The position numbers and the translations under genes were made by a program. This document shows positions 1 through 6,995 of a DNA stretch of 44,801 nt, piece after piece (position 1 is the stretch's first letter; every line of letters starts with the position of its first letter). The stretch is from the NCBI RefSeq assembly GCF_902499045.1, contig NZ_CABVPL010000061.1, positions 1 through 44,801 on the forward strand. Reading direction: 5' to 3'. Source of the DNA: Burkholderia latens (lineage in GTDB: Bacteria; Pseudomonadota; Gammaproteobacteria; Burkholderiales; Burkholderiaceae). The notes below the pieces were generated by a model, which searched no databases, was not told the DNA's origin, and saw nothing but the letters and a program-made list of their open reading frames with translations.

Positions 1-50
1 ACGCCGATGATAGTGCGGATTCCCGTGTGAAAGTAGGTAATCGTCAGGCT
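1..50 (+). rRNA. rrf: 5S ribosomal RNA, 3' end (partial)
   Basis: The first 50 bases match the conserved 3' part of betaproteobacterial 5S rRNA, with the GATGATAGTG segment and the closing AATCGTCAGGC that pairs with the 5' end of the molecule. The rest of the rRNA operon lies to the left of the window. An intrinsic terminator follows 17 bases later, which supports this being the end of the operon. The exact 3' nucleotide is uncertain by one or two bases. Confidence 0.93.
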
Positions 51-66
51 CCCCTCAAGCCAGAAA

Positions 67-93
67 CCCCCGCCCGAACAGGCGGGGGTTTTT
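67..93 (+). terminator. Intrinsic terminator of the rRNA operon
   Basis: A perfect 8-bp stem (CCCCCGCC at 67-74 pairing with GGCGGGGG at 81-88) with a 6-base loop is followed at once by five T residues. It sits just after the 5S rRNA and has the classical form of a rho-independent terminator. Confidence 0.93.
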
Positions 94-730
94 GCATTTG
101 TGGCGCCGGAAATGACGTGTGCAGTTGTGCGGCAGCGCATTGGCACGACGCCGGTCCCTGCGCGTAGCGCGACCCGATTGCCCTGTGTCGACGAGACCCG
201 CGTGCCGGCCCAGTCCCGACCAGTTCGGATCCGATTGGTCTTTCACGGTAGAGCGGGCAACGCGGCCGGCCCCCGATCTCCGATTTGTCAGGTCACGCAG
301 CTACCCCTCGAGCATGCCGACTTCCTGCAACGCAGAAATTTGCAATACCTCATTCCGCGGACCACCCCATCTGCGTCCAGCGACCATCAGCTTGATGTTG
401 GTACATCGGGCCGTCACACCGTGAGCGGCGATGATGGCCGACGTTCGGGACAGATGGCGGATAAAGGCGCTATTTTTGTCTTATTGCCAATCTTCATGCT
501 CTGATTTTCCAACGCATCAGCACATCTTGCCGAGCGGATGAGGTGGGGCTACGCGTCGCCCAACGATATCGTCATAAAGATCCATGCGCATAAAGCCCAT
601 TCGGACGATATGCCCGCCCAAGCGGAACGTGTGCTCTTCACGGTAATATCGCCGTTCGTTCCGATTCCCGGCGTCCGTCTATGTCTGTCGGGTGCTCGGT
701 GTCTTTTGCATTCCGTCTCCCGTACCGTTC
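94..730. other. Non-coding stretch between rRNA operon and transporter gene
   Basis: About 640 bp separate the rRNA terminator from the next gene. The short open frames here lack the codon bias of the neighbouring genes and resemble no family I recognise. Base composition is less GC-biased than in the coding regions. No tRNA, repeat or clear mobile-element remnant is visible. It may contain the promoter of the following transporter gene and decayed coding sequence, but I cannot assign either. Confidence 0.6.
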
Positions 731-2155
731 ATGACTGACAGCTCTACCGAAAGTGGTCGGACGACCGACTTCTTGCCGTATCTCGTGGCCGCCACGTTCT
801 TCATGGAGTATCTCGATACCACCGTGATCGCGACTGCGTTGCCGCAAATGGCGCGCTCGTTCGGCGTCGGGCCCAACGCTTTGAGTCTCGGGATGACGGC
901 CTACATGCTCGCTCTCGCGGTCTTCATCCCGATCAGCGGCTGGGTTGCGGACCGTTATGGTTCGCGTACGGTGTTCGCGAGTGCCATCGTCGTCTTTACC
1001 GGCGCGTCGGTGTTGTGCGGGCTCTCGGGCGGCGTGGTGACGTTCACGGCTGCGCGCCTGTTGCAAGGTGTCGGCGGGGCGATGATGGTACCGGTCGGAC
1101 GGATGATCGTCGTTCGCAGCACCGACAAGGCAAAGCTGATGCGCGCGATCGCCACGATCACGTGGCCTGGCATCGTCGCGCCGGTCGTCGGGCCGCCGAT
1201 CGGCGGTTTCATCACGACCTACGCGTCATGGCGATGGATCTTCCTGTTGAACGTCCCGTTTGGCATTGCCGCGCTCGCGTGTACCTGGCTGATCGTCCGC
1301 AACACGCGGGCCGACGAACCGCGGCCGCTCGACTGGATCGGCTTCGTGCTGGCCGGTGGAGCGCTGACGTGTCTGCTGATCGGTACTGAAGCGGCCGGCC
1401 AGCAGGACGTCGACTTCACGCGCGCCGGCATATTGATCGGTGCCAGCGTGCTGTTCGGCATCGCCGCGTGGATGCACGCGCGCCGCTCAGCGCATCCGCT
1501 GCTCGATTTCACGACACTGAAGGTGCCGACGTTCTCGGTGACCGTCATCACCGGCTCGGTCACGCGGATCGCGATCAATGCGGTGCCGTATCTGCTACCG
1601 CTGCTGTTCCAGATCGGCTTCGGGCTGTCGCCTTTCCAGTCGGGCCTGTTGCTGCTCGCGAGCGCGTTGGGCAATCTCGGGATGAAAGCGGGCACGTCGT
1701 GGATCCTCGATCGCTTCGGCTTTCGCCGCGTGGCCCTCGTCGACGTGACGATCGTCGGCCTCTTTACGATCGCATGCGGCTGGTTGACCGCTTCGACGCC
1801 GCTCGCGATCACGTTGTCCGTCGTTTTCGTGTACGGACTCACGCGGTCGATGCAGTTCACGACGCTTGCGACGCTCGCGTATGCGGACATCCCCGCCCAG
1901 CAGACGAGCGCGGCGAGCACGCTGTGGAGCGCCGCACAGCAGATGACGATCGGGATGGGGATCGCGTTCGGTGCGTTGTCGTTGCGGCTCGCGGCATTGG
2001 CGCGCGGCGATGCCGCGGGCATGCACTACGTGCTCGACGATTTCCGCTGGGCGTTCGTTGCGGCGGGCGTGCTCGCGCTGCTGACGTTGCCCGGCTATGC
2101 GCGATTGGCCTCCGATGCGGGCGACCGCTTGCGGGCGAATGTGGCGCGAGGCTAG
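731..2155 (+). CDS. MFS transporter, DHA2 (EmrB/QacA-like) drug efflux family
   Basis: This encodes a 474-residue inner-membrane proton-coupled exporter. About 14 hydrophobic segments, the motif GWVADRYGSR after the second segment (motif A-like, cytoplasmic loop 2-3) and the early segment with LDTTVIATALPQMA (the D1-type motif of the 14-helix DHA2 family) place it with EmrB-type drug transporters. The ATG at 731 begins MTDSSTESGR; a GTG at 692 is in frame but would add an unlikely 13-residue leader. No good Shine-Dalgarno sequence is visible. The gene stands alone, with no adjacent membrane-fusion (EmrA) or outer-membrane partner and no regulator next to it, so it probably acts as a single-component pump. 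The substrate cannot be read from the sequence. Confidence 0.88.
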   Translation: MTDSSTESGRTTDFLPYLVAATFFMEYLDTTVIATALPQMARSFGVGPNALSLGMTAYMLALAVFIPISGWVADRYGSRTVFASAIVVFTGASVLCGLSGGVVTFTAARLLQGVGGAMMVPVGRMIVVRSTDKAKLMRAIATITWPGIVAPVVGPPIGGFITTYASWRWIFLLNVPFGIAALACTWLIVRNTRADEPRPLDWIGFVLAGGALTCLLIGTEAAGQQDVDFTRAGILIGASVLFGIAAWMHARRSAHPLLDFTTLKVPTFSVTVITGSVTRIAINAVPYLLPLLFQIGFGLSPFQSGLLLLASALGNLGMKAGTSWILDRFGFRRVALVDVTIVGLFTIACGWLTASTPLAITLSVVFVYGLTRSMQFTTLATLAYADIPAQQTSAASTLWSAAQQMTIGMGIAFGALSLRLAALARGDAAGMHYVLDDFRWAFVAAGVLALLTLPGYARLASDAGDRLRANVARG

Positions 2156-2352
2156 GGCGACACACGACGTGCATCGAACCTGCGACACGTGATTGCCGAC
2201 GTTATCTGTTGCGTCCTTGGAACGCCGATTCGCCGTCGCTGCTGTGGCGTGGACGGACGCGACGACGATCGCTGTCCTGGAGGCGGACGAGGGAATCGCT
2301 TAGCGCGCGTCCGACAATGACGCCCGGCGCCTCCGGCACGAATCCCGTCGAA

Positions 2353-2549
<197 letters not shown>

Positions 2550-2582
2550 GCCGGGCCGGTGCCGTGCTCGTCCCGATTGCCA

Positions 2583-3326
2583 TCACTGTGCATCGTGGAA
2601 GATGATGCCGACAGTGTGGCGGCGGCCGCTTCGAATCCTGCTCACCCCATGGCGCAAGTTGACGCGATAGACACCGCGCGTTCCCTGCACGGGCCTGCCG
2701 TGTACGGCGAAGATCACCGCGTCGCCTTGCGTCAGCGGCACCACTTCCGCACGTGACTGCATCCGCGGCCGCTGTTCCGTCAGCACGAACTCGCCGCCCG
2801 TGAAATCGCGGCCGGGCGCCGACAGCAGGATCGCCACCTGGAGCGGGAACACGTGCTCGCCATAGAGATCCTGGTGGAGGCAGTTGTAGTCGTCAGGACC
2901 GTATTGCAGGATCAATGGCGTTGGTCGCGTCTGTCCCGCTGCATGACAGCGATCGAGGAACACACGGTGCTCTTTCGGATAGCAGACGTCGATCCCGAGC
3001 GCCTGGTTCCAGCGATTCGCGATCGGCGCCAGATGTGGATAGATCGTCGCGCGTAGCTCGGCGATGACCGCCGGCAACGGATACGCGAAATACTTGTATT
3101 CGCCGCGCCCGAAGCCGTGCCGTGCCATCACGACGCGTGAACGGTATAGCGTATCCCGAGGATAGAGCGACGCAAGGGTCTCGCACTCGCTTGCCGAGAG
3201 CAGGCCGGGCGCGCGCGCGCAACCGTATCGGTCGAGCTCGACATCGACGGCCGGCCAGTCGATCGCGTCGACGCGCTGTGCGATGTCCGACGATGCGGCG
3301 GCAGGTTGCAGATCGGCGATGTTCAC
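2583..3326 (-). CDS. 2OG-Fe(II) oxygenase (prolyl-hydroxylase-like)
   Basis: The 247-residue product has the layout of a soluble Fe(II)/2-oxoglutarate dioxygenase. His151 and Asp153 in CLHQDLYGEH form the HxD metal pair. His226 in NLRHGVS is the likely third ligand, and an Arg in the following SGRRHT (235 or 236) is the likely 2-oxoglutarate anchor. The double-stranded beta-helix core lies in about residues 135-243. The substrate is unknown; relatives hydroxylate protein side chains or small molecules. The gene is monocistronic. It lies between two tandem-repeat blocks, one 33 bp past its stop and one starting 271 bp before its start, so repeat-length change could alter its 5' or 3' context. 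No signal peptide is seen. Confidence 0.82.
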   Translation of the reverse strand: MNIADLQPAAASSDIAQRVDAIDWPAVDVELDRYGCARAPGLLSASECETLASLYPRDTLYRSRVVMARHGFGRGEYKYFAYPLPAVIAELRATIYPHLAPIANRWNQALGIDVCYPKEHRVFLDRCHAAGQTRPTPLILQYGPDDYNCLHQDLYGEHVFPLQVAILLSAPGRDFTGGEFVLTEQRPRMQSRAEVVPLTQGDAVIFAVHGRPVQGTRGVYRVNLRHGVSRIRSGRRHTVGIIFHDAQ

Positions 3327-3507
3327 GGGTGTGCCTCGGTTCTTCAGCGATATGGTGTTGTGGGGTCGCGCATGCGGCGATACGGAAGCGTTCCGCGCAC
3401 GATTGGAGCGGCGATGAGCGTCGATGCATTCAGTCTAATCGCGCGCGACTGCCGGCGCGCTCCAGATCTTGCGCTCCAATTCGGCGAAGAAAGGGGGACA
3501 GTTTGCG

Positions 3508-3529
3508 GTGCGGCGCGAATGCGCCGCAC
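3508..3529. other. Perfect hairpin upstream of oxygenase gene
   Basis: GTGCGGCGC (3508-3516) and GCGCCGCAC (3521-3529) form a perfect 9-bp stem with a GAAT loop. No T-run follows on either strand, so it is not a classical intrinsic terminator. It sits between the repeat block and the oxygenase start and could be a regulatory or transcript-end structure. Confidence 0.6.
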
Positions 3530-3597
3530 GAGGTAGGCCCGAGAAACGTGGAAGGCCGGAAGCGAGTGACGAGTGGCAACCAGCGGTGATGGCAACC

Positions 3598-3723
3598 GGC
3601 ACACGGCATACGGCATACGGCATACGGCATACGGCATACGGCATACGGCATACGGCATACGGCACACGGCATACGGCAAACGGCAAACGGCAAACGGCAA
3701 ACGGCAAACGGCAAACGGCAAAC
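3598..3723. repeat. Tandem heptamer array, GGCATAC/GGCAAAC x18
   Basis: Eighteen contiguous 7-bp units occur: one GGCACAC, eight GGCATAC, one GGCACAC, one GGCATAC and seven GGCAAAC. A degenerate GGCAACC unit precedes the array in register. It is the first of four adjoining arrays with different unit lengths. Confidence 0.97.
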
Positions 3724-3730
3724 AACGCCG

Positions 3731-3796
3731 ACAGCAACAGCAACAGGAACAGGAACAGGAACAGGAACAGCGGCAGCGGCAGCGGCAGCGGCAGCG
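3731..3796. repeat. Tandem hexamer array, ACAGCA/ACAGGA/GCAGCG x11
   Basis: Eleven 6-bp units follow the heptamer block after 7 bp: two ACAGCA, four ACAGGA, one ACAGCG and four GCAGCG. The series changes by one base at a time between sub-blocks. It contains no T on the + strand. Confidence 0.95.
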
Positions 3797-3802
3797 GCGA
3801 GC

Positions 3803-3858
3803 GGGCAAGCGGGCAAGCGGGCAAGCGGGCAAGCGGGCAAGCGGGCAAGCGGGCAAGC
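3803..3858. repeat. Tandem octamer array, GGGCAAGC x7
   Basis: Seven perfect copies of the 8-bp unit GGGCAAGC run directly into the following pentamer array. There is no T on the + strand. Confidence 0.97.
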
Positions 3859-3928
3859 GACAGGACAGGACAGGACAGGACAGGACAGGACAGGACAGGA
3901 CAGGACAGGACAGGACAGGACAGGACAG
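3859..3928. repeat. Tandem pentamer array, GACAG x14
   Basis: Fourteen perfect copies of the 5-bp unit GACAG close the compound repeat block. Together with the hexamers and octamers this gives a + strand stretch with no T from 3673 to 3940 (268 bases). The 260 bp from here to the phosphate transporter stop codon contain no recognisable gene. Confidence 0.97.
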
Positions 3929-4188
3929 GCGAGAGGCGACTGCGACGAGTGACAGCGGTACGCGGCAAGCCGAGAAACCGACAAGCGCTGACCGACGAAC
4001 CTACTCGGAACGTGGCATGCGGGGCATAAACCAATCGCCACGGCCCCGCTTGATGCCACGCCAATGCAAGGAAGAAGTGACGCTTGAACCCGCCAACGGC
4101 CTGAACCTGTATCCGGAGCTCGTCGAGATCAGCCGCCCTTCCGCGCGGCAAGCGGACCGGCTCCCCCGGCCGCCCGCCGCCCGCCGCA

Positions 4189-5781
4189 TCAAGCCACCGA
4201 CCGGAACAACCAGTAAAGCCCCGCTGCCAGCGCGATCGACGCCGGCAGGGTCAACACCCACGCCAGCACGAGGCTGCGCACCGTGCTCCATTGCAGTCCG
4301 GACCCGTTAGCCGCCATCGTGCCGGCGACACCCGACGACAGCACATGCGTCGTCGACACCGGCAGCCCGTACGCATCGGCCGCGCCGATCGTCAGCATCG
4401 CGACGAGTTCGGCCGACGCGCCCTGTCCGTACGTCAGATGCTGCTTGCCGATTTTCTCGCCGACGGTCACGACGATCCGCTTCCAGCCGACCATCGTGCC
4501 AAGACCGAGCGCGATCGCGACGGCCACCTTCACCCAGGTCGGGATGAACTTCGTCGCATGATCGAGCTGCTTGCGGTAGTTGTCGATCGCGAGCCTGTCG
4601 TCGGCGGCGAACGCGGGTTGCCCCGATTTCTCGATCAGCCGAATCGCTTCGGACACCAGATACATCGTGTTGCGCACGTTGTCGACGTCGCCCTGCGGCA
4701 CGGCCGCCATCGAACCCGACGAGCCGACCGCGGCTGCCAGCGACGTGGACAGCTGTTGGATGCCCGGCAGCACGGCGGGCGTCATCTCGCGGTGCTGCAC
4801 GAAGCGCTCGACGTCGGCGCGCGGATTCGCGGACGGTGCGACACCGTTCGCATATTTCGCGAAGGTGGCGGCGGCCTGGTTCGCGACGGCGACGAACGTC
4901 TGCGACTCGGCCGGCGTCACGGCCTTGTTCAGCGCATACGCGGTCGGCACCGTGCCAATCAGGATCAACATGATCAGGCCCATCCCTTTCTGTCCGTCGT
5001 TCGACCCGTGCGCGAACGACACGCCGGTGCACGTGAGAATCAGCAGACAGCGAATCCAGAACGGCGGCGGCTGATCCTTCGGCGGCTCCTTGTACAGTTC
5101 CGGAATCCGCACCGCGGCCTTCAGCACGAGCAGCAGCAGCGATGCGCACAGGAAACCGACGATCGGCGAGAACAGCAGCGACTTGCCGACGCCGAGCGCC
5201 TGAGCCCAGTCGACGCCGCTCGTGCCCGACGGCCCGTGCATCAGCTGGTTCATCAGCCCGACGCCGATGATCGAGCCGATCAGCGTATGCGAGCTCGACG
5301 ACGGCAATCCGAAATACCAGGTCGCGAGGTTCCAGACGATCGCGGCGATCAGCAGCGCGAACACCATCGCGAACCCCGCCCCGCTACCGACCTGCAGGAT
5401 CAGCTCGACCGGCAGCAGCTGCAGGATGCCGAATGCGACGGCGCCGCTCGAAACCATCACGCCGAGAAAGTTCCACATGCCGGACCAGATCACCGCGACG
5501 TTCGGCGTCAGCGAGTGCGTGTAGATCACGGTCGCGACCGCATTCGCGGTGTCGTGGAAGCCGTTGACGAACTCGAAGCCAAGTGCGATCAGCAACGCCG
5601 CGCCGAGCATCAGGTACGGGAACAGCGAGCCTTCGCGGACGGGCGCCAGATCGGCGATCAGATGGGTGGTGATATAGACGGCGCCGACCGTGAGCACCAG
5701 CAGGAAGGCGGCGTAGCCGACCTGCCGGGTGCGTTCGGTAGAGCCGGAATGGGGCGCGGCGGACGGAGCGGGCTGATTCAT
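4189..5781 (-). CDS. pitA: PiT-family inorganic phosphate transporter
   Basis: The 530-residue inner-membrane protein imports phosphate, probably as a metal-phosphate complex driven by the proton gradient. The family signature GFHDTANAVAT is at residues 74-84 in the N-terminal half, and the matching C-terminal half carries GLPVSTTHV. About ten membrane segments are split by a long hydrophilic loop (roughly residues 300-415), as in PitA of enteric bacteria. The length matches the family (about 500 residues). The start ATG is followed by a short hydrophilic N-terminus before the first helix. The gene lies downstream of metR on the same strand with a 178-bp gap, so it probably has its own promoter, and a Pho-box-like sequence is seen there. 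Confidence 0.93.
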   Translation of the reverse strand: MNQPAPSAAPHSGSTERTRQVGYAAFLLVLTVGAVYITTHLIADLAPVREGSLFPYLMLGAALLIALGFEFVNGFHDTANAVATVIYTHSLTPNVAVIWSGMWNFLGVMVSSGAVAFGILQLLPVELILQVGSGAGFAMVFALLIAAIVWNLATWYFGLPSSSSHTLIGSIIGVGLMNQLMHGPSGTSGVDWAQALGVGKSLLFSPIVGFLCASLLLLVLKAAVRIPELYKEPPKDQPPPFWIRCLLILTCTGVSFAHGSNDGQKGMGLIMLILIGTVPTAYALNKAVTPAESQTFVAVANQAAATFAKYANGVAPSANPRADVERFVQHREMTPAVLPGIQQLSTSLAAAVGSSGSMAAVPQGDVDNVRNTMYLVSEAIRLIEKSGQPAFAADDRLAIDNYRKQLDHATKFIPTWVKVAVAIALGLGTMVGWKRIVVTVGEKIGKQHLTYGQGASAELVAMLTIGAADAYGLPVSTTHVLSSGVAGTMAANGSGLQWSTVRSLVLAWVLTLPASIALAAGLYWLFRSVA

Positions 5782-5827
5782 GACGGTATCTCGTAAGGGA
5801 ACCGCGTCCGATCCTAGCTTTCGTTAC

Positions 5828-5845
5828 CAGTCAGTTTGATGACAG
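5828..5845 (-). promoter_or_regulatory. Candidate Pho box upstream of the PiT gene
   Basis: On the minus strand the sequence reads CTGTCAT, then CAAA, then CTGACTG. The first half is identical to the PhoB half-site CTGTCAT and the 4-bp spacing matches the consensus; the second half matches at four of seven positions. It lies 47 bp before the ATG of the phosphate transporter gene, overlapping where a promoter would be. PhoB control is inferred, and the site could activate or repress. Confidence 0.45.
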
Positions 5846-5959
5846 TACGGACGTCGAATCGTCGTCTTACGGATATGAAAGAAAGGGGCATGCCATTCTC
5901 CATATAGTGGGCACGTACCCCCATGGAAACCCCGTCGCGCGCGACGCACGCGAACATCC

Positions 5960-6868
5960 CTAGCGCAGCATGCGCGGCGCACTGCCCGTCGATTCGCGCG
6001 CCAGCGCGACGAACGCGGCCACATAGTCTATCGACGCGTCCGCCTCGCGGATGCCGAGAAAGATCTGTTTCGCGATGCCCGTCTTGCCGAGCCGGACCGG
6101 CACGACCGGCATCCGGTCCGCGTATTCGTCGGCGAGCCAGCGCGGCAGCGCAGCCACGCCGCGTCCGCTCGCGACCATCTGCAGCATGATGTCGGTCGTC
6201 TCGATCGACTTGTGGCGCCGCGGCACGATGCCGGCCGGCGTCAGGAACTGGTTGTAGATGTCGAGCCGGTCGGTCTCGACCGGGTACGTGATCAGCACTT
6301 CGTCGGTCAATTGCTCGGGCGTCACGTATTCGGCGTTCGCGAACCGGTGCGCGTCGGCGACAACCAGCACCTGCTCGTAATCGAACACGGGATCGAAGCG
6401 CAGCCCTGGCCGGTTCAGCGGATCCGGCGTGACGAGCACGTCGACGTCATGGCCGAACAGCGCGCCGATGCCGCCGAACTGAAAGCGCTGCTTCACGTCG
6501 ACGTCGACGTCGGGCCAGCGCGACAGGTACGGCGACACGACCTTCAGCAGCCACTGGTAGCACGGATGGCACTCCATCCCAATGCGCAGCGTGCCGCGCT
6601 CGCCCTTCGCGTACTGCTTCATCCGCTCCTCGGCAAGCTCGAACTGCGGCAGCAGCCGGTTCGCGAGCTTCAGCAAATATTGGCCGCCCTGCGTGAGCCG
6701 CAGGCCGCGGCCTTCGCGGTCCCAGATCGGCGTGCCGAGCTGCTGCTCGAGCTTGCGCACCGTATGACTGAGCGCGGATTGCGTGAGATGCAGCGCATTG
6801 GCGGCGGCGGTCAGCGAGCCGAGGCGCTCGACTTCACGAATCACGACGAGATGGAATCGTTCCAGCAT
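5960..6868 (-). CDS. metR: MetR, LysR-type regulator of methionine synthesis
   Basis: The 302-residue LysR-family protein has an N-terminal winged helix-turn-helix (about residues 18-60, with the core SLTAAANALHLTQSALSHTVRKLE) and a C-terminal effector domain. The gene is divergent from metE across 127 bp, the standard arrangement of MetR, which uses homocysteine as coactivator to switch on metE. The N-terminal MLERFHLVVIREVERLGSLT and the internal MECHPCYQWLLKVVSPYL are typical of MetR. The intergenic region contains TGAA/TTCA-type half-sites. It likely regulates metE and itself. Confidence 0.9.
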   Translation of the reverse strand: MLERFHLVVIREVERLGSLTAAANALHLTQSALSHTVRKLEQQLGTPIWDREGRGLRLTQGGQYLLKLANRLLPQFELAEERMKQYAKGERGTLRIGMECHPCYQWLLKVVSPYLSRWPDVDVDVKQRFQFGGIGALFGHDVDVLVTPDPLNRPGLRFDPVFDYEQVLVVADAHRFANAEYVTPEQLTDEVLITYPVETDRLDIYNQFLTPAGIVPRRHKSIETTDIMLQMVASGRGVAALPRWLADEYADRMPVVPVRLGKTGIAKQIFLGIREADASIDYVAAFVALARESTGSAPRMLR

Positions 6869-6893
6869 GGCGCTCGCTTACCCAACATATACA

Positions 6894-6948
6894 TGAACAA
6901 ATTTAATGGATGAATGAAATAATGCCATTTTATTTCATGAGATGAAAT
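6894..6948. promoter_or_regulatory. MetR operator region with alternating ATGAAAT half-sites
   Basis: Three perfect half-sites lie in alternating orientation: ATGAAAT at 6914-6920, ATTTCAT at 6932-6938 and ATGAAAT at 6942-6948. The first pair forms a 9-bp inverted repeat (ATGAAATAA/TTATTTCAT) with a 7-base spacer, and the second pair a 7-bp inverted repeat with a 3-base spacer. A further TGAA-N5-TTAA at 6894-6906 is one base off the known MetR consensus TGAA-N5-TTCA. The site lies between divergent metR and metE, so it probably serves both promoters. Confidence 0.6.
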
Positions 6949-6958
6949 CCCTATGATG

Positions 6959-6992
6959 GCTGCCGGATCCACTATTTCTTCTGGACGGCAGC
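6959..6992 (+). promoter_or_regulatory. Leader hairpin directly before metE start
   Basis: GCTGCCG (6959-6965) can pair perfectly with CGGCAGC (6986-6992), closing a 20-base loop that ends 3 bases before the metE ATG. The 3' arm adjoins the only purine-rich, ribosome-site-like sequence (CTGGACGG). If formed in the transcript it could limit ribosome access. This is inference from sequence pairing only. Confidence 0.35.
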
Positions 6993-6995
6993 TTC

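Noticed and set aside
94-730. Small open frames after the rRNA operon as genes
   Set aside because: Codon use is unlike neighbouring genes, there are no good ribosome sites, and no family resemblance is visible.
3430-4310. Long open frames on both strands through the compound repeat block, suggesting repetitive proteins
   Set aside because: Arrays with periods of 5, 7 and 8 bp lack stops in most frames by chance of unit sequence. The frames have no ribosome site, no consistent codon use and no non-repetitive domain.
6869-6995. Cobalamin or SAM riboswitch upstream of metE
   Set aside because: The gap is too short for a cobalamin riboswitch and shows none of its conserved elements. MetR control explains the locus.
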